Shown here: one piece after another, positions 44,733-53,462 of the stretch
How the letters are laid out: every line of letters begins with the position of its first letter
How positions within the stretch are numbered: position 1 is the first letter of the stretch
From: Oscillospiraceae bacterium
GTDB taxonomy: Bacteria; Bacillota; Clostridia; Oscillospirales; Ruminococcaceae
Assembly: GCA_016298065.1 (NCBI GenBank)
Contig: JAEDDN010000005.1
Span: 48,963 to 112,962, forward strand
DNA length: 64,000 nucleotides
Direction of reading: 5' to 3'
The notes under the pieces: model-generated
What the model saw: only the letters and a program-made list of their open reading frames with translations
The model's database searches: none
Told to the model about the DNA's origin: nothing
Program-made: the position numbers and the translations under genes

Positions 44733-45044
44733 GTGGCAGTCAAAGAAAAAATCAGAATCAAACTAAAGGGTTACGATCACACGTTGGTTGACGCAGCTGC
44801 AAAGAAAATAGTTGAAACAGCTAAGAGAACCAATGCAAGAGTTTCAGGTCCTATTCCACTGCCTACTCAAAAGGAAGTCGTAACAATCTTGCGTGCTGTT
44901 CACAAGTACAAAGACAGCAGAGAGCAGTTTGAGATGAGAACTCACAAAAGACTTATAGATGTATTAAGACCGTCTGAAAAGACAGTTGAAGCATTAACAG
45001 GTCTTGAGCTTCCTGCCGGCGTAGATATTGAAATCAAATTATAA
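44733..45044 (+). CDS. rpsJ: 30S ribosomal protein S10
   Basis: The 103-residue product starts at GTG 44733 (MAVKEKIRIKLKGYDH), 8 nt after AGGAGG; an in-frame ATG at 44727 is too close to the ribosome site. It sits in the 30S head and also serves as NusE in antitermination. It opens the super-operon; tuf is not upstream. Confidence 0.97.
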   Translation: MAVKEKIRIKLKGYDHTLVDAAAKKIVETAKRTNARVSGPIPLPTQKEVVTILRAVHKYKDSREQFEMRTHKRLIDVLRPSEKTVEALTGLELPAGVDIEIKL

Positions 45045-45124
45045 TCTACCATTTAAGATTTCATTATTTAGCACGACGGGTGGTCATGTTGGCTTTTAAA
45101 TAAAGTCAACCAATAACCTAAAAA

Positions 45125-45164
45125 GGAGGAAAAGTCAGTTTAGTACTGACGAAAAGCGAAAATG
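45125..45164 (+). promoter_or_regulatory. Hairpin between the Shine-Dalgarno and start codon of rplC
   Basis: GGAGGA (45125-45130) is 31 nt from the ATG at 45162. The hairpin GTCAGT/ACTGAC (45134-45150) lies between them. Folding would leave about 14 nt, close to a usable spacing. No in-frame start exists nearer the Shine-Dalgarno because TGA occurs at 45147. Confidence 0.65.
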
Positions 45165-45797
45165 AGAAACGCTATTATTGGAAAGAAAATCGGTATGACA
45201 CAGATTTTCGACGAAAGCGGAAAAGTTATTCCGGTAACTGTAATTGAAGCAGGTCCTTGCGTAGTAGTTCAAAAGAAAACTATCGAAAACGACGGCTATG
45301 AAGCTTTACAGTTCGGCTTCGGCGATTTAAAACCGCAGAAGGTTAACAAACCGCAACAGGGTCACTTCGCAAAAGGCGACGTTGCACCGAAAAGAACATT
45401 AAAGGAATTTAAGTTCGACGATTGCTCAACATTAAATGTTGGCGATATTATCAAGGCAGACACCTTCACCGCAGGCGACATCGTAGATGTTACCGGTACA
45501 AGTAAGGGTAAAGGCTACGCCGGTACAATCAAGCGTTACAACAACGCAAGATTAAAAGAAACTCACGGTACAGGTCCTGTAGGCAGACACGCCGGTTCAA
45601 TGGGAGCTTGTTCAACTCCGTCGAGAATCTTTAAGGGCAAGAAAATGCCGGGTCACATGGGTGTTGAAACAGTTACAATTCAGAATTTAGAAGTTGTAAA
45701 AGTTGATGCAGAAAACAATCTTATTGCACTTAAGGGTGCTGTTCCGGGTCCTAAAAACGGAATCGTTACAGTAATCAACAGTGTCAAGAAAGCTTAA
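45162..45797 (+). CDS. rplC: 50S ribosomal protein L3
   Basis: The 211-residue protein starts MRNAIIGKKIGMTQIFDESG and has the extended loop with HGTGPVGRHAGSMG that reaches the peptidyl transferase centre. Its ribosome site is separated from the start by a hairpin. The 117-bp gap after rpsJ is one of the largest inside the operon. Confidence 0.97.
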   Translation: MRNAIIGKKIGMTQIFDESGKVIPVTVIEAGPCVVVQKKTIENDGYEALQFGFGDLKPQKVNKPQQGHFAKGDVAPKRTLKEFKFDDCSTLNVGDIIKADTFTAGDIVDVTGTSKGKGYAGTIKRYNNARLKETHGTGPVGRHAGSMGACSTPSRIFKGKKMPGHMGVETVTIQNLEVVKVDAENNLIALKGAVPGPKNGIVTVINSVKKA

Positions 45798-45814
45798 CGG
45801 AAGGAGGAAGCGAT

Positions 45815-46441
45815 ATGCCAAAAAGAGTTCAGGTATTCGATATGGAAGGCAATAAAACAAGACAGATGAATGTCAATGAAAACATCTTCGCTATCGAACC
45901 AAATGAAGTTGTTATGCATGCAGTAGTTGTAAACTATCTTGCAAATCAACGTCAAGGCACTCAGTCAACTCTGACTCGTACAGAGGTTAGAGGCGGCGGA
46001 CGCAAGCCTTGGAGACAAAAAGGAACAGGTCACGCAAGACAGGGTTCTATTCGTGCTCCTCAATGGCGTCACGGTGGTGTGGCTTTAGGTCCTAAACCTC
46101 GTGATTACAGCTACTCCTTAAATAAAAAGGTTAAGAGATTAGCATTAAAATCCGCTTTGTCTTCTAAGTTTGCCGATAAAGAAATGATTGTTGTTGAGGA
46201 TATTAAGCTCGATAGCTACAAAACCAAGACAATAGTTAATATGTTAAATGCATTGGAAGCAAACAAAAAAGCGCTTATCGTAACAGGCGAAGTTGACAAC
46301 AAGGTTGTAAAGAGCGCCGGCAACATTCCGGGTGTTAAGACTTCTGTTGTAAACACGCTCAACGTATACGATATATTAAACCACGACGCTTTAGTTTTAA
46401 CTGTTGACGCAGTTAAGAAAATCGAGGAGGTGTACGCATAA
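45815..46441 (+). CDS. rplD: 50S ribosomal protein L4
   Basis: The 208-residue protein has the basic tunnel loop RTEVRGGGRKPWRQKGTGHA. L4 is also the autogenous repressor of the S10 operon in some bacteria, so it is the candidate ligand of the rpsJ leader. ATG at 45815 follows GGAAGGAGG; its stop overlaps the rplW start by one base. Confidence 0.97.
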   Translation: MPKRVQVFDMEGNKTRQMNVNENIFAIEPNEVVMHAVVVNYLANQRQGTQSTLTRTEVRGGGRKPWRQKGTGHARQGSIRAPQWRHGGVALGPKPRDYSYSLNKKVKRLALKSALSSKFADKEMIVVEDIKLDSYKTKTIVNMLNALEANKKALIVTGEVDNKVVKSAGNIPGVKTSVVNTLNVYDILNHDALVLTVDAVKKIEEVYA

Positions 46442-46740
46442 TGATGAAAACAGCTCAGGATATAATCATTAAGCCTATCATCACCGAAAACTCCATGAAG
46501 GATATGGAGCTCAAAAAATACACCTTTAAGGTTTGTAAATCTGCAAACAAAATCGAAATAGCAAAAGCTGTTGAAGAAGCATTCTCAGGCGTAAAGGTTA
46601 AAAAGGTTAACACAATAAACGTCAGAGGCAGATTTAAGAGAATGGGTAGAAATGAAGGCTACAAGCCTAACTGGAAAAAGGCAATCGTAACCTTAACGGA
46701 AGATTCAAAGACAATAGAATTTTTTGAAGGTATGATGTAG
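46441..46740 (+). CDS. rplW: 50S ribosomal protein L23
   Basis: This 99-residue protein lies at the tunnel exit and docks trigger factor and SRP. It has IIIKPIITENS and the loop RGRFKRMGRNEGYKPNWKKA. Two consecutive ATG codons (46441, 46444) follow GAGGAGG; the first overlaps the rplD stop. Confidence 0.96.
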   Translation: MMKTAQDIIIKPIITENSMKDMELKKYTFKVCKSANKIEIAKAVEEAFSGVKVKKVNTINVRGRFKRMGRNEGYKPNWKKAIVTLTEDSKTIEFFEGMM

Positions 46741-46847
46741 GCTGTTTGCCTAAAGCCTGTCAGTCAGGCTATAGGTGATGTATGAAGAAACCGTTTAAAG
46801 TTTAAGTCGAGTTTCTTCGCTAAACCGAACAAGGAGAGTGAAATGCT

Positions 46848-47681
46848 ATGGCAATTAAGTCATACAAACCGACTACCCCGTCAAGACGTCAAATGACAGT
46901 TACTGATTACAGCGGGTTGTCAAAGGTTGCTCCCGAAAGAAGTCTTTTGGAAAAATTAAAGAAGAATTCAGGACGCAACAGTTATGGTAGAATTACCGTT
47001 CGTCATCGTGGCGGCGGAAACAGAACAAAATACCGTATCATTGATTTCAAGAGAAACAAGATAGGTATGGATGCTAATGTATTAACATTAGAGTACGATC
47101 CAAACCGTTCGGCTCATATTGCTTTGGTTCAATATGAAGACGGTGAAAAGAGATATATAATTGCACCTCAGGGCTTAAAGGTTGGCGACAAGATTCGCTC
47201 AGGCTCTGACGCTGATATTAAACCGGGCAACGCTTTACCGCTTGCCAATATCCCGGTAGGTACATTTATTCACAACATTGAGCTTTACCCCGGTAAGGGC
47301 GCACAGCTCGTTCGTGCCGCAGGTAATATGGCTCAGCTTATGGCAAGAGAGGGCGAATACGCACTCGTAAGACTTCCGTCAGGAGAACTTAGAAATATTC
47401 CTGTAGGTTGTATTGCAACAATCGGTCAGGTAGGTAACGTAGACCACGAAAACGTTAATATCGGTAAAGCCGGTAGAAAACGTCACATGGGCTGGAGACC
47501 TACAGTTCGTGGTTCTGTAATGAACCCGTGCGACCACCCTCACGGCGGTGGTGAAGGTAAATCACCAATCGGCCGTCCGGGACCTGTTACCCCTTGGGGT
47601 AAACCTGCTTTGGGCTACAAAACCCGTGCAAAGCATCATCGCTCCGATAAATTTATCGTAAAACGCAGAAATGATAAGTAG
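46848..47681 (+). CDS. rplB: 50S ribosomal protein L2
   Basis: The 277-residue protein starts MAIKSYKPTTPSRRQ and has the conserved VMNPCDHPHGGGEGK segment with the His needed for peptidyl transfer. A 107-bp gap precedes it, holding a GAAGAAAC/GTTTCTTC stem. ATG at 46848 follows AAGGAGAG. Confidence 0.97.
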   Translation: MAIKSYKPTTPSRRQMTVTDYSGLSKVAPERSLLEKLKKNSGRNSYGRITVRHRGGGNRTKYRIIDFKRNKIGMDANVLTLEYDPNRSAHIALVQYEDGEKRYIIAPQGLKVGDKIRSGSDADIKPGNALPLANIPVGTFIHNIELYPGKGAQLVRAAGNMAQLMAREGEYALVRLPSGELRNIPVGCIATIGQVGNVDHENVNIGKAGRKRHMGWRPTVRGSVMNPCDHPHGGGEGKSPIGRPGPVTPWGKPALGYKTRAKHHRSDKFIVKRRNDK

Positions 47682-47701
47682 TGAAAGGAGGCAGATGAAT
47701 A

Positions 47702-47986
47702 ATGGGTAGAAGCGTAAAGAAAGGACCTTATGTTCAACCGGTCCTGTTAAAGAGAGTTATGCAGATGAATGAGGCAGGCGAGAAAAAAGTGTTGAAGACT
47801 TGGAGCCGCAGCTCAACAATCTTCCCTGATTTCGTAGGTCATACATTTGCAGTACATGACGGACGTAAACACGTTCCGGTATATGTTACAGAGGATATGG
47901 TAGGTCACAAGCTCGGTGAGTTTGCACCAACCAGAACTTATAAAGGCCATGCAGGCTCAAAGACAACTAACAATGGTAAGAAGTAG
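47702..47986 (+). CDS. rpsS: 30S ribosomal protein S19
   Basis: The 94-residue protein has the family core STIFPDFVGHTFAVHDGRKH and KLGEFAPTRTYKGH. It sits in the head of the 30S subunit near S13. ATG at 47702 follows GAAAGGAGG. Confidence 0.97.
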   Translation: MGRSVKKGPYVQPVLLKRVMQMNEAGEKKVLKTWSRSSTIFPDFVGHTFAVHDGRKHVPVYVTEDMVGHKLGEFAPTRTYKGHAGSKTTNNGKK

Positions 47987-48005
47987 GCCGGAAGGAGGAT
48001 TTTAA

Positions 48006-48341
48006 ATGGAAGCAAAAGCACATTTAAGATATGCTCGTATCGCACCTCGTAAGGTTCAAATAGTTTTGGATTTAATAAGAGGCAAAGACACTAAACTTGC
48101 GATGGCTATCTTAAAACAAACACCAAAGGCTGCAAGCGAGCCTTTACAAAAACTTCTTAAATCGGCCGTTGCTAACGCAGAAAACAATCAAAATTTGGAT
48201 AAAGATAATCTTTATGTATCCGAGTGTTTTGTTTGTCCGGGTCCTATTCTTAAGAGAATCAGACCAAGAGCACAGGGCCGTGCATATCGTGTTCTGAAAA
48301 GAACATCTCACATAACAATCGTTGTTAAGGAAAAGGAATAA
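48006..48341 (+). CDS. rplV: 50S ribosomal protein L22
   Basis: The 111-residue protein has the signature around RIRPRAQGRAYRVLKRTSH, forming the beta hairpin that lines the exit tunnel; no unusual macrolide-type change was noted. ATG at 48006 follows GGAAGGAGG. Confidence 0.97.
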   Translation: MEAKAHLRYARIAPRKVQIVLDLIRGKDTKLAMAILKQTPKAASEPLQKLLKSAVANAENNQNLDKDNLYVSECFVCPGPILKRIRPRAQGRAYRVLKRTSHITIVVKEKE

Positions 48342-48361
48342 GCTGAAAGAGGAGGTAAACT

Positions 48362-49066
48362 ATGGGACAAAAAGTTAACCCACATGGCTTTAGAGTGGGA
48401 ATAATTAAAGATTGGGATTCCCGCTGGTTTGCGAAAGATAGCGATTTCGGCGATACCTTAGTTGAGGACTATAAAGTTCGTAAGTTCTTGAAAAAGAACT
48501 TGTATGCAGCAGGCGTTCCCCGTATCGAAATCGAGCGTGACGCCGTTAAGGTTAGAATCCACATTCACTGTGCTAAACCGGGCATTGTAATTGGTAAGGG
48601 CGGTGCAGAAATCGAAAAGCTCCGCAAGCAATTAGAGGCTATGGTTAAAAAGCCGGTAATCGTAAACATTGTTGAAGTAAAACAACCCGATTTATCAGCA
48701 CAACTTGTTGCTGAAAACATCGCAGCTCAGCTCGAAAGACGTGTATCCTTCAGACGTGCTATGAAGCAGTCTATCGGACGTACAATGAGATTGGGCGCTA
48801 AGGGAATCAAAACTCGTGTTTCAGGTCGTTTAGGCGGTGCAGAAATCGCAAGAGCCGAAGATTATCACGAGGGTACAATTCCGCTTCAAACAATCAGAGC
48901 TGACATAGACTATGGTTTTGCTGAAGCAGATACAACCTACGGTAAGTTAGGTGTTAAGGTTTGGATTTACAAGGGTGAGGTTTTAAAGGGTGAAGCTCCT
49001 AAAATCGAAGCTCCTGCACAAAGACCGAACCGCAGAAGACCTCGTAAGGAAGGAGGAAGTAAATAA
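48362..49066 (+). CDS. rpsC: 30S ribosomal protein S3
   Basis: The 234-residue protein starts MGQKVNPHGFRVG. Its KH domain has the GxxG loop in GIVIGKGGAEI; the C-terminal domain follows, then a basic tail RPNRRRPRKEGGSK. It guards mRNA entry. Its stop codon overlaps the rplP ATG by one base. Confidence 0.97.
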   Translation: MGQKVNPHGFRVGIIKDWDSRWFAKDSDFGDTLVEDYKVRKFLKKNLYAAGVPRIEIERDAVKVRIHIHCAKPGIVIGKGGAEIEKLRKQLEAMVKKPVIVNIVEVKQPDLSAQLVAENIAAQLERRVSFRRAMKQSIGRTMRLGAKGIKTRVSGRLGGAEIARAEDYHEGTIPLQTIRADIDYGFAEADTTYGKLGVKVWIYKGEVLKGEAPKIEAPAQRPNRRRPRKEGGSK

Positions 49067-49491
49067 TGTTATTGCCAAAGCGTGTAAAATACCGCCGTCA
49101 ACAAAGAGGCAGAATGAAAGGTAAAGCTACCAGAGGTAACTTTGTAAGCCACGGCGACTTTGGTATCCAGGCATTAGAACCTGCTTGGATTACTTCTAAT
49201 CAAATCGAGGCAGCCCGTATCGCTATGACACGTTACATCAAGCGTGGCGGTCAGGTTTGGATCAAAATATTCCCGGACAAACCGGTTACAGAGCAACCTG
49301 CCGAAACCCGTATGGGTAAAGGTAAAGGTTCGCCGGAATACTGGGTTGCGGTTGTTAAACCGGGCAGAGTATTATTTGAAATTGCCGGCGTAAGCGAGGA
49401 AGTAGCAAGAGAAGCTATGCGTCTTGCTATGCACAAACTGCCTATCAAGTGTAGGTTTGTAACTAAGGAAGAGACTGGTGGTGAGCAATAA
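49066..49491 (+). CDS. rplP: 50S ribosomal protein L16
   Basis: This 141-residue protein starts MLLPKRVKYRRQQRGRMKGKA and has GKGKGSPEYWVAVVKPG, the loop near the A-site tRNA elbow. It overlaps rpsC and rpmC by one base on each side, so translation is tightly coupled. Confidence 0.97.
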   Translation: MLLPKRVKYRRQQRGRMKGKATRGNFVSHGDFGIQALEPAWITSNQIEAARIAMTRYIKRGGQVWIKIFPDKPVTEQPAETRMGKGKGSPEYWVAVVKPGRVLFEIAGVSEEVAREAMRLAMHKLPIKCRFVTKEETGGEQ

Positions 49492-49700
49492 TGAAATCAA
49501 CAGGATATTTAAAAGATTTAAGAGAAGCTAATTTGGTTGAATTAGAACAAAAACTCGATGAGCTTAAGAAAGAATTATTTAATCTCAGATTCCAGCTTGC
49601 TATCAATCAATTGGATAACCCGATGCGTATAAAAGCGGTTAAAAAAGATATTGCTCGCATTAAGACAGTTATCCGTGAGAACGAATTAAAAGCACAGTAA
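49491..49700 (+). CDS. rpmC: 50S ribosomal protein L29
   Basis: The 69-residue helical hairpin protein has ELKKELFNLRFQLAINQLDN and a basic C-terminal helix. It neighbours L23 at the tunnel exit. The start overlaps the rplP stop; a GGTGGTGAG site lies just upstream. Confidence 0.95.
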   Translation: MKSTGYLKDLREANLVELEQKLDELKKELFNLRFQLAINQLDNPMRIKAVKKDIARIKTVIRENELKAQ

Positions 49701-49718
49701 GAAGGGAGAATTTGAGTT

Positions 49719-49976
49719 ATGAGCGAAAGAAACCTTAGAAAAACTAGGGTTGGAGTAGTTGTTAGCGACAAGATGGATAAAACAATCGTTGTATCTATTG
49801 CTGATAACGTAAGACACCCTCTTTACAAAAAAATTGTAAAACGTACAATCAGACTTAAAGCGCACGATGAGTTAAATCAATGCGGTATTGGCGACCGTGT
49901 GCAGATTATGGAAACTCGTCCGTTATCTAAGGATAAGAGATGGAGACTGGTTGAAATAATCGAAAAAGCCAAATAA
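49719..49976 (+). CDS. rpsQ: 30S ribosomal protein S17
   Basis: The 85-residue OB-fold protein starts MSERNLRKTRVGVVVSDKMD and ends with the signature RPLSKDKRWRLVEIIEKAK. ATG at 49719 follows AGAAGGGAG. Confidence 0.96.
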   Translation: MSERNLRKTRVGVVVSDKMDKTIVVSIADNVRHPLYKKIVKRTIRLKAHDELNQCGIGDRVQIMETRPLSKDKRWRLVEIIEKAK

Positions 49977-50017
49977 TATTTTAGTTTTGTTTGTAATGCC
50001 GAAAGGAGGAACGCACT

Positions 50018-50386
50018 GTGATACAGATGCAAACATACCTTAAGGTAGCCGATAACACAGGAGCAAAGGAACTTATGTGTATCCGTGTGTTAGGCGGTTC
50101 ACGCAGAAGGTACGCTAACATAGGCGACGTTGTCGTTGCTTCGGTTAAAAAAGTAGCACCGGGCGGCGTTGTTAAAAAAGGCGATGTTGTTAAAGCAGTA
50201 ATCGTTCGTTCAGCAAAAGGTTTACGTCGTGAAGATGGTTCTTACATCAGATTCGACGATAACGCTGCTGTTATTATAAGAGAAGATAAAAACCCAAGAG
50301 GCACTCGTATTTTTGGCCCTGTTGCAAGAGAACTTCGTGATAAAGATTATATGAAGATTTTATCTCTTGCACCGGAAGTGCTTTAA
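50018..50386 (+). CDS. rplN: 50S ribosomal protein L14
   Basis: The 122-residue protein starts at GTG 50018 (MIQMQTYLKVADNTGAKEL), after AAAGGAGG. It has the conserved VKKVAPGG and FGPVARELRDKDYMKI segments and forms an intersubunit bridge with 16S rRNA. Confidence 0.97.
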   Translation: MIQMQTYLKVADNTGAKELMCIRVLGGSRRRYANIGDVVVASVKKVAPGGVVKKGDVVKAVIVRSAKGLRREDGSYIRFDDNAAVIIREDKNPRGTRIFGPVARELRDKDYMKILSLAPEVL

Positions 50387-50401
50387 TGGGAGGTGCTGTA
50401 G

Positions 50402-50728
50402 ATGAACAACAAGATGCACGTTAAAACCGGCGATAAAGTAATGGTTATCTCCGGTAAGGATAAGGGCAAGACAGGTAAGGTTTTACAGGTAAGCCCTAAA
50501 GAAGGTAAAGTAATCGTAGAAGGCATAAACATGGTTACAAAGCATGTTAAGCCTAAAAGAATGGGCGAACAGGGCGGCATAGTTAAAGCAGAAGGTGCTT
50601 TATATGCGTCAAAGGTTATGCCGATTTGTCCTAAATGCGGCAAGGCTACAAGAGTAGGCCACGTTTTAAAGGACGGTAAAAAATTACGAGTTTGTAAGCA
50701 CGCTGATTGCGGCGAAAGATTCAAATAA
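50402..50728 (+). CDS. rplX: 50S ribosomal protein L24
   Basis: The 108-residue protein has the KOW motif GDKVMVISGKDKGKTGKVL. The C-terminal part has a Cys set CPKCGKATRVG and CKHADCG, which resembles a zinc ribbon; many L24 have only part of it. ATG at 50402 follows TGGGAGGTG. Confidence 0.97.
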   Translation: MNNKMHVKTGDKVMVISGKDKGKTGKVLQVSPKEGKVIVEGINMVTKHVKPKRMGEQGGIVKAEGALYASKVMPICPKCGKATRVGHVLKDGKKLRVCKHADCGERFK

Positions 50729-50742
50729 GGAGAACAAACAGT

Positions 50743-51282
50743 ATGGCAAGATTAAAAGACTACTACAAAGATGAAGTAGCTCCGGCTTTAATGAAAAAGT
50801 TTGGCTACAAAAGTGTCATGCAGATTCCGAAGCTTGATAAAATCGTCGTTAACGTTGCTTGCGGTGAAGCAGCAAGTAACTCAAAAATGATGGATGCAAT
50901 TGTTGGTGACCTTGAAAAAATCACAGGTCAAAAGCCTATTATTTGTAGAGCTAAAAAATCAGTTGCTAACTTCAAACTTCGTGAAGGTATGCCAATCGGT
51001 GCAAAGGTAACACTTCGCAGCGAAATGATGTATGAGTTTATGGACAGATTTTTCAACGTAGCTCTTCCGAGAGTTCGTGATTTCAGAGGAATTAACGCAA
51101 ACTCCTTCGACGGCAGAGGTAACTACTCTATCGGTCTTAGAGAGCAGCTTATTTTCCCGGAAATAGAATACGATAAAATCGACAAGATTCGTGGTATGGA
51201 CATAAGCTTTATTACAACCGCAAAAACAGACGAAGAAGCTCGAGAGTTATTAAGTCTTATGGGCGCTCCGTTTGCTAAGTAG
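50743..51282 (+). CDS. rplE: 50S ribosomal protein L5
   Basis: This 179-residue protein starts MARLKDYYKDEVAPALMKKFG and has FGINANSFDGRG-like and GLREQLIFPEI segments, binding 5S rRNA and P-site tRNA. ATG at 50743 follows AAGGAGAAC; the frame is open upstream but without a second start signal. Confidence 0.97.
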   Translation: MARLKDYYKDEVAPALMKKFGYKSVMQIPKLDKIVVNVACGEAASNSKMMDAIVGDLEKITGQKPIICRAKKSVANFKLREGMPIGAKVTLRSEMMYEFMDRFFNVALPRVRDFRGINANSFDGRGNYSIGLREQLIFPEIEYDKIDKIRGMDISFITTAKTDEEARELLSLMGAPFAK

Positions 51283-51298
51283 GAGGAGGAAATAAAAA

Positions 51299-51484
51299 AT
51301 GGCTAAAAAGTCAATGATTGCTAAACAGCAAAGAACACCTAAATTTTCCACCCGTGCCTACAACAGATGTAAAATTTGTGGCAGACCACACGCATATCTC
51401 AGAAAATACGGTATTTGTCGTATTTGCTTTAGAGAATTGGCTTACAAGGGTCAAATTCCGGGCGTGAAAAAAGCCAGCTGGTAA
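51299..51484 (+). CDS. rpsN: 30S ribosomal protein S14, zinc type
   Basis: The 61-residue short form has the zinc motif CKICGRPHAYLRKYGICRIC. It starts at ATG 51299 after AGGAGGAGG. A zinc-free paralogue may exist elsewhere, as in many Firmicutes. Confidence 0.96.
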   Translation: MAKKSMIAKQQRTPKFSTRAYNRCKICGRPHAYLRKYGICRICFRELAYKGQIPGVKKASW

Positions 51485-51596
51485 GTCCGAATAAGATCGG
51501 AAACTGCCCCATATTTTTTGCAGCAAAAGCTGCACATACCAAAAATAAACACAAGGGTATGTTAATGGTATAAGCACGAGCAAGGAGGTTTACGGT

Positions 51597-51995
51597 ATGC
51601 AAGTTACTGATACTATCGCTGATTTCTTAACCAGAATTAGAAACGCTAATTCTGCTAAACACGAAACAGTAGACATTCCTGCGTCAAATATGAAAAAATC
51701 CATGGCTCAAATCTTGGTTGACGAGGGCTATATCAAAAGTTTTCAGGTTATTGACGACGGAAAACAAGGAATTATCCGTATTACATTAAAATACGGCGAA
51801 AACAAATCACAGGTTATCACAGGCTTACGCAGAGTTTCAAAGCCGGGTCTTCGTATCTATGCAAGCTGCGAGGATATGCCTAAGGTTATGAAGGGCTTAG
51901 GTATAGCTATCGTTTCTACTTCTAAAGGCGTTATGACCGATAGAAAAGCAAGACAGGAAAACGTAGGCGGCGAAGTTTTAGCGTTCGTTTGGTAA
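51597..51995 (+). CDS. rpsH: 30S ribosomal protein S8
   Basis: The 132-residue protein has VTDTIADFLTRIRNAN at the N-terminus and GVMTDRKARQENVGGEVLAFVW at the end. S8 binds the central domain of 16S rRNA and represses the spc operon in E. coli. The 112-bp gap before it folds into GCAGC/GCTGC and ACATACC/GGTATGT stems, a possible control site. ATG at 51597 follows AAGGAGG. Confidence 0.97.
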   Translation: MQVTDTIADFLTRIRNANSAKHETVDIPASNMKKSMAQILVDEGYIKSFQVIDDGKQGIIRITLKYGENKSQVITGLRRVSKPGLRIYASCEDMPKVMKGLGIAIVSTSKGVMTDRKARQENVGGEVLAFVW

Positions 51996-52010
51996 TAAGG
52001 AGGGGAAAGA

Positions 52011-52553
52011 ATGTCAAGAATAGGTAGAAAACCAATAGATGTTCCCTCCGGTGTTGACGTTAAAATCGACGGTCAGCACATAACCGTAAAAGGTCCTAAG
52101 GGAACTTTGGAAAGAGATATTCACAAGGATATCACAGCAACTTTGGACGGAGCAGTTATTAACGTTACCCGTCCGAGCGATATTAAAGAACACAGAGCGT
52201 TACACGGCTTAACCAGAACTCTTATAAACAATATGGTTATCGGTGTATCCGAAGGGTTCTCAAAGGAATTGGAAATTCAGGGTGTAGGTTACAGATGCCA
52301 GAAACAAGGTAAAGACCTTGTTATGAACTTAGGTTATTCACATCAGGTTATTATGCCTGAGATTGAGGGTATCAAGATAGATGTTCCCGCACCAAACAAA
52401 ATTGTTATTTCTGGTCCGGACAAACAACTGGTTGGACAGTTCGCTGCTAAAGTCAGAGAAAAACGTCCGCCTGAACCGTACAAAGGCAAAGGTATTCGTT
52501 ACGTTGGCGAGTATGTACAGCGTAAGGAAGGTAAAGCCGGTAAGGGTAAATAA
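52011..52553 (+). CDS. rplF: 50S ribosomal protein L6
   Basis: The 180-residue protein has two similar alpha/beta domains and the C-terminal signature PPEPYKGKGIRYVGE. It lies near the factor-binding site. ATG at 52011 follows AAGGAGGGG. Confidence 0.97.
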   Translation: MSRIGRKPIDVPSGVDVKIDGQHITVKGPKGTLERDIHKDITATLDGAVINVTRPSDIKEHRALHGLTRTLINNMVIGVSEGFSKELEIQGVGYRCQKQGKDLVMNLGYSHQVIMPEIEGIKIDVPAPNKIVISGPDKQLVGQFAAKVREKRPPEPYKGKGIRYVGEYVQRKEGKAGKGK

Positions 52554-52574
52554 AGTTAAAGGAGAGACGCAAAC

Positions 52575-52934
52575 ATGGTGAAAAAGCTTGATAAAAACAA
52601 AGCAAGATTAAAAAGACACCGTAGAGTTCGTGCAAAAATCACAGGCACAGCCAGCTGTCCTCGTCTTAATGTATTCCGTTCCAGTAAGCACATTTATGCA
52701 CAAATTATTGATGATGTTGCAGGCGTAACTTTAGTTTCCGCTTCTACAATGGATAAAGATTTTACAGGTAACGGCGGTAACAAGGAAGCTGCAAGACAAG
52801 TTGGTTTGACAGTGGGTAAACGAGCTTTGGATAAGGGTATCGAAGAGGTTGTTTTTGACCGTGGCGGATATCTTTATCACGGCAGAGTACAAGAATTAGC
52901 AGACGGCGCTCGTGAGAGTGGCTTAAAGTTTTAG
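52575..52934 (+). CDS. rplR: 50S ribosomal protein L18
   Basis: The 119-residue 5S rRNA-binding protein has the RLNVFRSSKHIYAQIIDD block and the ending VFDRGGYLYHGRVQELADGARESGLKF. The start ATG 52575 follows AAAGGAGAG. Confidence 0.97.
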   Translation: MVKKLDKNKARLKRHRRVRAKITGTASCPRLNVFRSSKHIYAQIIDDVAGVTLVSASTMDKDFTGNGGNKEAARQVGLTVGKRALDKGIEEVVFDRGGYLYHGRVQELADGARESGLKF

Positions 52935-52949
52935 GAGGAGGTTATTAGT

Positions 52950-53450
52950 ATGGCGAAAATTGACGCATCAGCATTAGAGCTGGAGGAAAGAGTAGTTGCT
53001 ATTAACCGTGTATCTAAAACGGTTAAGGGCGGTCGTATATTCAAATTCGCAGCGCTGGTTGTTGTAGGCGACGGAAACGGCTTAGTAGGCTTCGGACTCG
53101 GTAAATCGGGCGAAGTTCCCGACGCAATCAGAAAAGGTATTGAAGACGCTAAGAAAAACTTAATCAGAGTTTCCTTAAAAGGCACTTCAATTCCTCACGA
53201 AGTTATCGGTAAGTTCGGCGCAGGAAGAGTTTTATTAAAGCCTGCTCCGGAAGGTACAGGATGTATCGCCGGCGGTCCGGTTCGTGCCGTTGTTGAAATC
53301 TGCGGTATCAAGGACATAAGAACAAAGGCTATACGTTCAAACAATCCGTGTAACGTAGTAAGAGCTACAATTAACGGTTTGGCTTCTTTGAGAACAGCTG
53401 AAGAAGTAGCTGCAGTTCGTGGCAAATCCGTTAAGGAAATATATCGTTAG
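52950..53450 (+). CDS. rpsE: 30S ribosomal protein S5
   Basis: The 166-residue protein has the double-stranded RNA-binding-like N-terminal domain with VAINRVSKTVKGGRIFKF and a C-terminal domain with GGPVRAVVEICGIKDI. It contributes to decoding accuracy. ATG at 52950 follows TTAGGAGGAGG. Confidence 0.97.
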   Translation: MAKIDASALELEERVVAINRVSKTVKGGRIFKFAALVVVGDGNGLVGFGLGKSGEVPDAIRKGIEDAKKNLIRVSLKGTSIPHEVIGKFGAGRVLLKPAPEGTGCIAGGPVRAVVEICGIKDIRTKAIRSNNPCNVVRATINGLASLRTAEEVAAVRGKSVKEIYR

Positions 53451-53462
53451 GAGGTAAGACTG

